The position numbers were made by a program, and so were the translations under genes. Shown here one piece after another: positions 9,697 to 17,792 of a stretch of DNA of 52,752 bases. Below the pieces are notes generated by a model that worked only from the letters and a program-made list of their open reading frames with translations, had not been told where the DNA came from and ran no database searches. Position 1 is the first letter of the stretch. The number at the start of each line of letters is the position of its first letter. Source of the stretch: Rhodopirellula sp. (GTDB lineage Bacteria > Planctomycetota > Planctomycetia > Pirellulales > Pirellulaceae); assembly GCA_024644085.1 (NCBI GenBank), contig JAHELS010000018.1, positions 1 through 52,752 on the forward strand. The letters run 5' to 3'.

Positions 9697-10245
9697 ATGG
9701 AGCCCGACAAGACGACACCGAATTCGCCAAATCGTTCGACGATCGAACGGTTTTTTAGCGGTCTAAGCGAGTACATCTTCGAGTCCAGACTCGGAGTGGC
9801 TGACGTTCAACTCGTCGATTACCTCAGCGACATGTTGCTGAGGTTCGTACGGGTCGACTCGCTTCACAAGGTGCGGCGTACCAACGGCCGTCCGGCGACC
9901 GAAGTCTTTGAAATGCTGTGCGAAGCCGAGCAAAGGATTGGACTCGCCCGCCGTGAAGTCCATCGGCATATCGGTGACTTCACACTCTTTTGGTCAGGCA
10001 TGTATCCGGAGCGATTGAGAAAGATTCAACCGCACGAGTCGGCGGACGGGTTTCTGGATTATTGCCGCCAGGGTAAACGAGCCTACGCGATCGCAGCGGA
10101 GATCGAAGGAGGCGAAGACCGACCCTCGAGCGATCTTTTGCATCAGTTGAGCGATCAGTTCGAGATGTGCGCCTACGGCCTCCGCGAAGTTCGCCGCGAA
10201 TGGGAAGAAGGCGGTTCGGACGACAGCGGATTGCTGCTTTCGTGA
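9697..10245 (+). CDS. Conserved-looking hypothetical protein, helical, coupled to cytochrome P450
   Basis: 182 residues, no recognised domain, no signal peptide or membrane segment. The sequence is mainly helical and charged (for example VFEMLCEAEQRIGLARREVH and REVRREWEEGG), so it is probably a small cytoplasmic protein. The ATG follows a good GGGAGG ribosome site. That site lies inside a small inverted repeat (AGCCT at 9673-9677 and AGGCT at 9687-9691), so a weak hairpin could mask it. The stop codon overlaps a GTG (GTGA at 10242-10245) that probably starts the P450, arguing that the two products are made together. It could be a partner or regulator of the P450, but no homologue of known function is recognised. 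Confidence 0.8.
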   Translation: MEPDKTTPNSPNRSTIERFFSGLSEYIFESRLGVADVQLVDYLSDMLLRFVRVDSLHKVRRTNGRPATEVFEMLCEAEQRIGLARREVHRHIGDFTLFWSGMYPERLRKIQPHESADGFLDYCRQGKRAYAIAAEIEGGEDRPSSDLLHQLSDQFEMCAYGLREVRREWEEGGSDDSGLLLS

Positions 10246-11819
10246 GCCGAACTGGTCTGCGGCAGAATTGGGTTGGTCGGTTGGGGCGGTTGCCGAAACA
10301 GTTGATCGGGAAAAACCCGTTTGGCGGGGACTGTCAACCGACGCGCGTGCCGGTGTTGCTTGCGTCTGGACGACCTTGTGTTCCGTTTCCGCATCCTTGG
10401 AACTATCGTCGGCCGATCGATATTCTGCAGACGTACTTTTGCGGCGCAGAGAAAGAAAACGGCTGCGGTCGGCACAATCGCTATCTGGATGTGCCGGGCT
10501 TTCCGCCGGTACTCGTCTCGCGCGACCCGGGGATCATTCGTGCGATCCTGACCGCGACCGGTGATCGAGAGGGTCAGTTTGAGCGCGATACGCTGCCATC
10601 GACCGGCATCGCCCGAGCTACTGGCGAAGACACGTTGCTGTTTGGAAACGGTTCGATTTGGCGGCGGCAACGCAAGGCATCCGCGTCGCCCTTTGGAAAG
10701 ACGGCACTTTTCCAGCCCGAGATTTTTACCGGCTTCGAGGAGATCTGTCGAGAAACGATTCGTGGACGCTTGCTCGTGCTGCGCAAGCACGTTGCCAAAA
10801 GCGGCCAGGAGCGAGTTCGTATCGCGGTCGAGCCGGAAATCAAAGCGTCGATGTTGGAAATGCTGGTGAAGTGTTTCTTCGGTACCTCGATCGAGTACCA
10901 AGAGCTGCGAGACAAGTACGTCCCGGCGCTCGAGCGAGTGATTGATCACATCGTGCGCGATACCGTCACCAATCGACTGGGATTATCACGAGATTTTCTG
11001 GCAAAGTTCCTGCGTGGATACGCTCAGGCCCGTGAAGATTTCCAAGCTTTCGAGGAACTGACCGACCGTGTCCTGGCCACTCGCGGCAGTGACCGCGGTA
11101 TGTGGAAAAAGCTGCGGACGGAAGCTCCCGACGAAGCATTGCGGAGCAACATCAAAGTATTCATTGCCGGTGCGCTGGAAGCAACAACGTCATACGCAAC
11201 CTGGGCCATCTCGCACTTGGCGCGGAACGAAATCTGGCAGCAGAAAGTTTTTTCGGAAGTGGAATCGATGTCCGGCTATTCACCCGACCAACTTGACGCG
11301 GCGCCGATGTTGAACGCCGTCTTGAATGAAACGCTGCGTCTGACGCCATCACTCTATTTTCTGCCACGCAAGGCGACAGTCGAGACGCGGGTGGAAACCG
11401 CCGACGGGCGTGTGATGGTCATCCCTGCCGATACTCACATCCTGCTCGACGTTTGGCACGCCAACCGCCACGAGGATCACTGGGGCACTGACGCAACCGG
11501 ATTCCCCGCAAACGAATTTGCGCCGGCACGTTGGGAAACGATTGCTGCGCAGAAGGGCCAATCGAAAGATTTCATGCACTTCGGTTTCGGACATGGCCCG
11601 CGAGTTTGCCCGGGTAAACATTTGGGACAACTCGAAGTCGCCCTGGCGGTTGGCGCGTTTGTCAAATTGTTCAAGTTCACCGCCGTGAACGAAGAGAACA
11701 CCGTATTTGCTGGAGTGAGCACGAAACCGGCGGATGGAACGATGGTGGATTTGCAGCTGCGAAAACCGTCTCCGGGAATGATGAGTGAAGCGGATTGGGC
11801 GACAGAACTCGGAGAATGA
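10242..11819 (+). CDS. Cytochrome P450
   Basis: A haem-thiolate monooxygenase. The frame is open from 10167, but a start there would overlap the previous gene by 79 bp; the GTG at 10242 overlapping its TGA is preferred, giving 525 residues. Landmarks: I-helix oxygen-binding region FIAGALEATTSYATW (near residues 307-321), the ExxR pair in NETLR (about 363-366), and the haem loop FGFGHGPRVCPGKHLG with the axial cysteine near residue 456. No N-terminal membrane anchor is obvious, so it is likely soluble as in most bacteria. No ferredoxin or ferredoxin-reductase gene is adjacent, so the electron donor must be elsewhere. A stem-loop begins 9 bp after the stop. Family is certain; the start and the substrate are not. 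Confidence 0.93.
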   Translation: MSRTGLRQNWVGRLGRLPKQLIGKNPFGGDCQPTRVPVLLASGRPCVPFPHPWNYRRPIDILQTYFCGAEKENGCGRHNRYLDVPGFPPVLVSRDPGIIRAILTATGDREGQFERDTLPSTGIARATGEDTLLFGNGSIWRRQRKASASPFGKTALFQPEIFTGFEEICRETIRGRLLVLRKHVAKSGQERVRIAVEPEIKASMLEMLVKCFFGTSIEYQELRDKYVPALERVIDHIVRDTVTNRLGLSRDFLAKFLRGYAQAREDFQAFEELTDRVLATRGSDRGMWKKLRTEAPDEALRSNIKVFIAGALEATTSYATWAISHLARNEIWQQKVFSEVESMSGYSPDQLDAAPMLNAVLNETLRLTPSLYFLPRKATVETRVETADGRVMVIPADTHILLDVWHANRHEDHWGTDATGFPANEFAPARWETIAAQKGQSKDFMHFGFGHGPRVCPGKHLGQLEVALAVGAFVKLFKFTAVNEENTVFAGVSTKPADGTMVDLQLRKPSPGMMSEADWATELGE

Positions 11820-11827
11820 GTGCGAGG

Positions 11828-11866
11828 CGCCGTCGCCAAACCTCCGCTGTAATTTGGCGGCTGGCG
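11828..11866 (+). terminator. Stem-loop after the P450 gene
   Basis: Two near-complementary arms, CGCC-GT-CGCCAAA (11828-11840) and TTTGGCG-GCT-GGCG (11853-11866-ish), enclose a ~12-nt loop just beyond the P450 stop. The stem is strong but is followed by AAAACCC instead of a T-tract on the + strand, so a classical intrinsic terminator is doubtful; it may protect the 3' end of the message or help Rho-dependent termination. Confidence 0.35.
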
Positions 11867-11991
11867 AAAACCCTCTGACCCGTCATTCCGCCGCGCCAAG
11901 CGGATTTCCATTGCCACGTGATGGCGCGGGACTCTACGGACGCTAAGTTGCAACCCTGACAAATCAGGATGGCATTTCGGAGCGGTCGCAA

Positions 11992-13524
11992 ATGGCGTTG
12001 GATCGGGAACTCTTTGAATCGTTATGTATCCGTGCGCGCGAGGCGATGCTGCTGCATTCCGCCGCGGATGCATTGGAATGGGACGAACGAACGGGGATGC
12101 CGATCGCCGCGGGCCCCTACCGTGCCCAACAGGTCTCGACGCTCCGGGCCAAGGTACACCGTATCCGCACCGACGCGCGGTACGGCGAGGACGTTCAACG
12201 ACTTATGGAAACGGCCGGCGATGAAGATCCCCACGGGGATGTCGGCGCGACGGTGCGCGAGTTGCACCGTGATTGGAATCGTGACCGCAAACTGCCTGAA
12301 ACGCTGGTCGAACAAACGGCTCAGGCAACTGTCCGCGGTCAACAGGCCTGGGATGCAGCGCGAAAGGCCGACGACTTCGGCATGTTTCGCGACACACTGC
12401 ACACTGTGCTGCAGTTGAAACGCGAAGCGGGCGAGCGTTTGAGCGAAGACACCGATCAAACCGTTTACGAAGCATTGCTGGACGAATACGAACCGGGCGC
12501 AAAGGTCGATGAGATTCAGCGCGTCTTCGATGAGGTTCGAACCCCCTTGGTCGATTTGATTTCGCAAATCAAGAACGCACCCCGCCAACCCGACACCGAG
12601 GCGATCGAGCGCACATTCAACATCGATCGGCAACGGGATTTCAGCCATCACGTGGCTGAGGCGATCGGCTTCGATTTTGACCGCGGTCGACTGGACGTAA
12701 CTTCACACCCGTTCTGTACGACGCTCGGACCGGATGACTGCCGAATTCTGACGCGGTACGACCCACATTGGTTGCCCTCGGGATTGTTCGGGACTCTCCA
12801 CGAAGCGGGTCACGGAATGTACGAACAGGGGCTGCGCGGCGGAGAGTGGTTCGGATTACCGCCGGGATCGTACGTGTCACTGGGGATTCACGAATCTCAA
12901 TCGAGGCTCTGGGAAAACCAGGTCGGCCGCAGCCGCGCTTTTTGGGATTGGCTTTTTCCGCAAACGCAGCAAGCGTTTTCGCCCGAGCTTGATCACGTTT
13001 CTCTCGACACCTTCCACTTCGCCGTCAACGCTGTCCGACCGAGTTTGATTCGTGTCGAAGCGGATGAAGCGACTTACAACCTGCACATTCTCATTCGCTT
13101 TGACCTGGAACGGCGCCTGATTGAGGGAACTCTTTCGGTCGACGAATTGCCCTCGGCGTGGAACGAACGTTACGAAAGTGACCTTGGCGTCCGACCCGAT
13201 TCGGATGCCGACGGTGTGCTTCAGGATGTTCACTGGAGTGCTGGTCTATTTGGTTACTTCCCGACCTATACGCTGGGGAATCTTGCCGCCGCACAGTTGT
13301 TCAAAGCGGCGAGCGATCACATCGGTGACCTTGAACCCATGTTCGCCCGCGGAGAGTTCCGGCCGCTGCTTGATTGGCTCCGCGAACGAATTCACTATTT
13401 CGGACGATGCTACAGCGGTCCACAGCTTGTCGGGCAGGCAACCGGTTCGCCGCTGTCGGCCGATCACCTGGTGACCTACCTCCGGTCGAAATTGGAGCCG
13501 TTGTACGGAATCTCGCCAGCGTGA
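11992..13524 (+). CDS. M32-family metallocarboxypeptidase (carboxypeptidase Taq type)
   Basis: 510 residues, the usual length of the M32 family. The zinc motif LHEAGHGMYEQG is present (His270-Glu-Ala-Gly-His274) and the third ligand region IHESQSRLWE follows (Glu301), exactly as in carboxypeptidase Taq; these enzymes remove C-terminal residues with broad specificity in the cytoplasm. There is no signal peptide. A GGAG about ten bases before the ATG supports the start. The 172-bp gap upstream separates it from the P450, so it probably has its own promoter. The N-terminal helices (VSTLRAKVHRI and similar) and the C-terminal YFGRCYSGPQLVGQATG segment are intact. Nothing suggests a link to its neighbours. 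Confidence 0.95.
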   Translation: MALDRELFESLCIRAREAMLLHSAADALEWDERTGMPIAAGPYRAQQVSTLRAKVHRIRTDARYGEDVQRLMETAGDEDPHGDVGATVRELHRDWNRDRKLPETLVEQTAQATVRGQQAWDAARKADDFGMFRDTLHTVLQLKREAGERLSEDTDQTVYEALLDEYEPGAKVDEIQRVFDEVRTPLVDLISQIKNAPRQPDTEAIERTFNIDRQRDFSHHVAEAIGFDFDRGRLDVTSHPFCTTLGPDDCRILTRYDPHWLPSGLFGTLHEAGHGMYEQGLRGGEWFGLPPGSYVSLGIHESQSRLWENQVGRSRAFWDWLFPQTQQAFSPELDHVSLDTFHFAVNAVRPSLIRVEADEATYNLHILIRFDLERRLIEGTLSVDELPSAWNERYESDLGVRPDSDADGVLQDVHWSAGLFGYFPTYTLGNLAAAQLFKAASDHIGDLEPMFARGEFRPLLDWLRERIHYFGRCYSGPQLVGQATGSPLSADHLVTYLRSKLEPLYGISPA

Positions 13525-13617
13525 GCCCGGGCGGCGCCGCGGGCGAGGTCCCGGTATGCCTGAATTGGCTCCGAGTGTCGGTTACAATCGAGGGACTTCG
13601 TCGCCCCAAGGTGTTCC

Positions 13618-15006
13618 ATGATCGTTTCCAATTGCCCCCATTGTCACGAAGCATTTCGAGTCGCTGCCGGAGAGCTGCCGGAGGATGCGTACGCTCAATG
13701 TCCGTGGTGTCACGAGACGTTTCCAGTTTCTGATTTTCTGGAACGGCTGCCGCCAATCCTGGCGGTGTTTTCATCCGACGGGCAACCTATCACGCCGATG
13801 CAGCAAGTCGCGGCCGCGGGTTTGGCGGCGGGAGGCTTTGGTGCCCCGGCGGCAATGGATCTCGATGTTGCCGACGATTCCGAGACGATGTGGCCGGATC
13901 GATCGATTTCCAACGAGAACATTCAATTCGGTGCCGATTCGAGCGATGCCGCAGCGTCGGCAATGAAAGTTTCGTCCGCAGCGCGACGGTCTCGAAGCAA
14001 GGGATCCCCGATTCGATCGGTGATCGGCGTCGTGCTCGGCGGCGTCGCGGCGATTCCGATCGCCGGTGGTTTGCTGATGGCCCTTGGCAAAACGCCCGAT
14101 TGGGGATTCTGGCCGTTCAACGGAGAGGGTACCGCAGCACCGAGTCGCTCGGCAGCCGCGCCGCTGCCGGATCGTTCGACGCTGCCACGTACGACAACGA
14201 GGTTGAACGGCGCGCGAGGTTCCGGCTTGACCGCGGGGCTCGATCCCTCCGATTCCGCACTCCAGCAGATCACCGGAGATTCACTTTTAGAGCCTGAGCC
14301 GGTCGAAGATCCGAGCTTTCCGGAACCCACTCTGAGTGAGATCGAGATCGACATCAGCGACCCGAGTGACGTGGAAACGGAATCCGCCGAAGACCCCGAA
14401 ACCTCCGATCAAGATCGCGTACCGCCGATCGTCATGCCCTCGGCCGATGGTGACCCGTCGTCCGTCGCGGCAGACGCTGCTGATGCTTCGTCGCCGACCG
14501 GTGACGTGCCGGATAAATCGGATCCCCCCTCGCCCACGGCGGAGCCGGGGACCGCCACCGACCAAGGGGATGAACAGATCGTCGCGCTACTGAGTGAGGC
14601 CCGTCAATCGATCGACGCGTTGACGATTTTCGAAGGGACGGAAAAGGATCGCCGTCGACAACTTGCTCAGGTTTACTCCAAAATCGCGACGGCCTGCGAA
14701 GTCTCATCAAGCAACAGCGACGGTCTTCGCGCGATGGCGTCGCAAATCGCAAACTCACCGATCATCGATGACGTCGCTTTCGCCGGTGCGGAATGGCTCA
14801 AATACAGTGGCCGTAAAACCAATGGCATCGCACTGGTTGGCGAGCCGGGCGGAGGCGACGAACCGACGTTGACACTCGACTCGGGCAAAGAACTTTCGCT
14901 GATCTACGCCGGTGAATTACCGCAAGCCGACCGGATCCTCGCGTTGGGACGGATCACCGCGGATGAATCGGCAGTCGAGGTCATGGTGGCTGAGCCGCTG
15001 CCTTAG
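13618..15006 (+). CDS. Zinc-ribbon membrane protein of unknown function
   Basis: 462 residues. The N-terminus is a zinc ribbon of the MJ0042 kind: C6PHC9 and C28PWC31, separated by 18 residues. About residues 134-156 (VIGVVLGGVAAIPIAGGLL) form a single membrane helix. Between and after lie long Ser/Pro/Asp/Glu-rich low-complexity stretches (about 170-315). The last ~140 residues look folded again (LAQVYSKIATACEVSSS to ADESAVEVMVAEPLP). With the ribbon before the helix, the ribbon is probably cytoplasmic and the acidic tail extracytoplasmic. Such proteins are common in planctomycetes but no function is known to me. It begins a tight run of three + strand genes ending with a histone-deacetylase-family enzyme (gaps of 57 and 25 bp), which may be an operon. 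Confidence 0.82.
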   Translation: MIVSNCPHCHEAFRVAAGELPEDAYAQCPWCHETFPVSDFLERLPPILAVFSSDGQPITPMQQVAAAGLAAGGFGAPAAMDLDVADDSETMWPDRSISNENIQFGADSSDAAASAMKVSSAARRSRSKGSPIRSVIGVVLGGVAAIPIAGGLLMALGKTPDWGFWPFNGEGTAAPSRSAAAPLPDRSTLPRTTTRLNGARGSGLTAGLDPSDSALQQITGDSLLEPEPVEDPSFPEPTLSEIEIDISDPSDVETESAEDPETSDQDRVPPIVMPSADGDPSSVAADAADASSPTGDVPDKSDPPSPTAEPGTATDQGDEQIVALLSEARQSIDALTIFEGTEKDRRRQLAQVYSKIATACEVSSSNSDGLRAMASQIANSPIIDDVAFAGAEWLKYSGRKTNGIALVGEPGGGDEPTLTLDSGKELSLIYAGELPQADRILALGRITADESAVEVMVAEPLP

Positions 15007-15063
15007 ACCCGCGCTATTTGCGTGTGTTCGGTGAGCCCCCGAAAGTTTCAGGAGTCTACTTGG

Positions 15064-16086
15064 ATGTCCGATACCCCCGAACCGCGTGAAGCACCACCGT
15101 CGGTGCCTCCGCAGAATGAATCCACATCGGGCGGTTCACTTCGTGAGACGTTGATCTACGGACTTTCGTTGCCGGAGCGCACCGCGCGCAGCGCTTCGGC
15201 GGTGGTCGGAGGGCTTGTCAATGAAACGGCGGCCCGCTTGATCCCGGCTGCCTTTCGCACCTCGCGGAGCTACAGCGTCTTCATTCAACAAGCATTGGAC
15301 ATGATGGTCCACGACGTCGGCGGCGTGAAGAATGATAAACCCGATGCCGAGTCGGCCGAAGAAGCGATGCTTGCCCAAAAAGCGGTCGGCGGCTTGCTTG
15401 ATGTCGCTGGTGCCGCGACGTTGCACTTGTCGCCGATGACTGTTTTGGCGGTGTTCAGCGACCTCGCCTACGGCTCGGGTTACTACCTGGGGAAACTCAG
15501 CGAAGAACTCAAGCGAGAAGGGATCATCGATGCCGATTCGAGCATCGATGAGGTTTCCGATCTTGTCGAAGCGCTTCGCCGAACCAGTGGGTGTGCCGCC
15601 GACGCAGCCGACAAGCCGCCAATCAGTATCGACGGATTGACCGAAACGATTTCGCAACTCCGCGACGAAATCGGCAAGGTCGATCCTCGCAAATTGATCC
15701 CTCAAGCGGAGGTCCAACGGATGTGGGGCGAAATGGAACAGGCGGCGACCGATTCGAACGTTGGACTTTGGGACGTCAGCACGACGATGACGATGTTTGC
15801 AATGAACCGAATCTCGCTAACAACCCGCGGTGCCCTTTCGACGATCAATGTCGCCAGCAATCTGTTTGATGAACATATCATCCAGCACTACGGTGACGCT
15901 TTGGACGAGATCGGCGAGAATGGACTCTACGCAACCCTGTCCGACGTATCCACGCCCTACGTTGAGGCGGTGTGGGAAAATTTCGAAGACGGCCGCGAAA
16001 CATGGACCGAAGAGTTGGTCACCGGCCGAATGTTCGGTAAAGCTTGGAACGGCGTTCGCGGATGGTGGTCCGGCGAGTCGGACTGA
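15064..16086 (+). CDS. Hypothetical helical protein
   Basis: 340 residues from the ATG at 15064, chosen over the upstream in-frame ATG at 15022 because AGGAG sits nine bases before it. The N-terminal ~25 residues are Pro/Ser/Glu-rich, the rest mostly helical. A moderately hydrophobic stretch (about 100-130, VGGLLDVAGAATLHLSPMTV) could be buried or membrane-associated, but no classical transmembrane helix or signal peptide is evident. I recognise no domain. Its position between a zinc-ribbon membrane protein and a histone-deacetylase-family enzyme, all closely spaced, suggests a shared transcript. Base composition resembles its neighbours. Confidence 0.78.
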   Translation: MSDTPEPREAPPSVPPQNESTSGGSLRETLIYGLSLPERTARSASAVVGGLVNETAARLIPAAFRTSRSYSVFIQQALDMMVHDVGGVKNDKPDAESAEEAMLAQKAVGGLLDVAGAATLHLSPMTVLAVFSDLAYGSGYYLGKLSEELKREGIIDADSSIDEVSDLVEALRRTSGCAADAADKPPISIDGLTETISQLRDEIGKVDPRKLIPQAEVQRMWGEMEQAATDSNVGLWDVSTTMTMFAMNRISLTTRGALSTINVASNLFDEHIIQHYGDALDEIGENGLYATLSDVSTPYVEAVWENFEDGRETWTEELVTGRMFGKAWNGVRGWWSGESD

Positions 16087-16111
16087 ATCGCTTGCGCACA
16101 CTGGATCACGC

Positions 16112-17053
16112 ATGCGGATCTACTACACCGATCACTTCGAATTGCCTCTGCCCGCTGGTCATCGCTTTCCGATGGACAAGTATCGCTTTCTGCGGCGGCG
16201 TGTGGTTACCAGTTCGCACCATGCGGATGATACACTGATCGTTCCCCCCGCCGCGACCGACGAGCAATTGCTTTGCTGCCACACACAGCCGTACGTTGAT
16301 GCGGTCGTCGCCGGCACTCTTAGTAATGCCGAAATCCGACGCATCGGGTTTCCCTGGTCGACGAAAATGGTCGAGCGGTCAAGGCGTAGCACCGGCGCGA
16401 CGATCTCCGCAGCTCGAGCGGCGCTCGGCGAGGGCGTTTCGGTGAGCTTGGCCGGCGGCACCCATCATGCGATGAGTGACACAGGCGAAGGCTACTGTGT
16501 TTTCAATGACGCCGCGGTGGCGATTCGGACGCTGCAACGTGAAGGACTCATTACCCGCGCCTGCGTCATCGATCTCGACGTACACCAGGGAAACGGCACG
16601 GCCCAGATTCTGGCCGCAGATTCAAGCGTCTTTACCCTGTCGATGCACGGGGTGAAGAACTTTCCACTTCGCAAGTGTCCCAGCGACCTCGACGTGGCGC
16701 TCGCCGACGGCACGGGTGATCGAGAGTACCTCGCGGCCCTTACCACGGCACTCCAACAACTCAAACGGGCCGGCCCTTTCGATCTGGCAATCTACCTGGC
16801 GGGCGCTGATCCTTTTGTGGGGGATCGTTTAGGGCGGCTGGCACTGAGCAAAGATGGCCTTCGAGAGCGCGACAAGGTTGTGCTCCGGTGGTGTCGCGAT
16901 TCCGATCTACCGGTGGCAATCACGATGGCCGGAGGCTACGCGGCGATCGACGATATCGTTGATATTCACGCATCAACGGTCAAAATCGCCTCGAAACTGC
17001 ATGTTTCGCTCCCTGGTGGAACCGACCCGTCGCCGGGATTCCTGGCTCGATAA
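16112..17053 (+). CDS. Histone deacetylase superfamily protein (AcuC/HdaH-like)
   Basis: 313 residues from the ATG at 16112, where MRIYYTDHFELPLPAGHRF gives the expected family N-terminus; an earlier in-frame start at 15830 would overlap the previous gene. All the hallmark motifs of zinc-dependent deacetylases are present: GGTHHAMSDTGEGYC (His-His dyad near residue 118), the metal site DLDVHQGNGT (near 153), the second metal aspartate in YLAGADPF, and the glycine-tyrosine GGYA near the end. Bacterial members deacetylate acetyl-lysine proteins, acetylpolyamines or small amides. The short length without the mammalian extensions matches bacterial enzymes. No acetyltransferase is nearby. Substrate unknown. 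Confidence 0.93.
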   Translation: MRIYYTDHFELPLPAGHRFPMDKYRFLRRRVVTSSHHADDTLIVPPAATDEQLLCCHTQPYVDAVVAGTLSNAEIRRIGFPWSTKMVERSRRSTGATISAARAALGEGVSVSLAGGTHHAMSDTGEGYCVFNDAAVAIRTLQREGLITRACVIDLDVHQGNGTAQILAADSSVFTLSMHGVKNFPLRKCPSDLDVALADGTGDREYLAALTTALQQLKRAGPFDLAIYLAGADPFVGDRLGRLALSKDGLRERDKVVLRWCRDSDLPVAITMAGGYAAIDDIVDIHASTVKIASKLHVSLPGGTDPSPGFLAR

Positions 17054-17187
17054 GGCATGCCTGATTCGATCCCTACGCATTCTCAGTTATTCTATGAAGA
17101 GTGATAGTCATACGAGATCGCGCCCAGTGCTTTATGAAAGCAGGATATCATTGTGCGGTCGAGATCATTGGCGAAAGCGGTTTGAGC

Positions 17188-17790
17188 ATGCCTTCAATTA
17201 CTGAGCTACTTTCTCGCAGCACGGAAGGACAACCGATCGAAACCGATCAGCTGTTCACGCTGATGTACGAGGATCTGTGCCGGTTGGCAGGCCGCTTTCT
17301 GCAAAACGAGCCGATGCGACATCGCCTCAGTTCGTCCTCGCTGGTCCATCAGGCCTACGTGCGGATGGTCGATCAGTCGCGAATCAATTGGCAAGGCAAA
17401 ACGCATTTCTTTGCAATCGGTGCGACCGTGATGCGCCGGATCCTGGTCGATCATGCCAGGAAAGTCCGTTCGCTCAAACGGGGCGGCGGCTGGGAACGCC
17501 GCCAATTGACCGACGAAGTGACGTTCCAACTCACGCATGATGGCGACGTGATGGCGCTCGACGATCTACTGCAGACGCTGGCGGATCTCAATCCCCGCCA
17601 GGCGAAGATTGTCGAGTTGAGGTTTTTTGGCGGCATGACGATGCGCGAGATCGCGACTGAGATGAACCTGGGGTTACGAACCGTTGAAAAGGAATGGGCG
17701 ATGGCGCGGGCTTGGATGCGACGCGAACTTCGCAAGGATGACGATGTCTCCGATTCAGACGCCGGCGCCGCCGAGGCTGGGGACGGCTGA
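17188..17790 (+). CDS. RNA polymerase sigma factor, ECF-like, TIGR02999 (sig-70 X6) type
   Basis: 200 residues from the ATG at 17188; the frame is open back to a GTG at 17101 but the family normally begins just before the ITELLSRSTEGQ-like segment. Region 2 (LFTLMYEDLCRLAGRF to LVDHARKVRSLKRGGG) has the SLVHQAYVRMVD and THFFAIGATVMRRILVDHAR signatures of this planctomycete/acidobacterial group. Region 4 follows (LNPRQAKIVELRFFGGMTMREIATEMNL, in two adjoining pieces) with a helix-turn-helix. The downstream kinase gene starts 2 bp after the stop. In this group the sigma factor and a partner Ser/Thr kinase are usually neighbours, and the kinase is thought to control the sigma factor; no classical anti-sigma gene is seen here. 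Confidence 0.93.
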   Translation: MPSITELLSRSTEGQPIETDQLFTLMYEDLCRLAGRFLQNEPMRHRLSSSSLVHQAYVRMVDQSRINWQGKTHFFAIGATVMRRILVDHARKVRSLKRGGGWERRQLTDEVTFQLTHDGDVMALDDLLQTLADLNPRQAKIVELRFFGGMTMREIATEMNLGLRTVEKEWAMARAWMRRELRKDDDVSDSDAGAAEAGDG

Positions 17791-17792
17791 GA

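Noticed and set aside
10167-10241. Upstream ATG extension of the P450
   Set aside because: Would overlap the preceding gene by 79 bp and adds Arg-rich residues without P450 character; the GTGA overlap is more likely.
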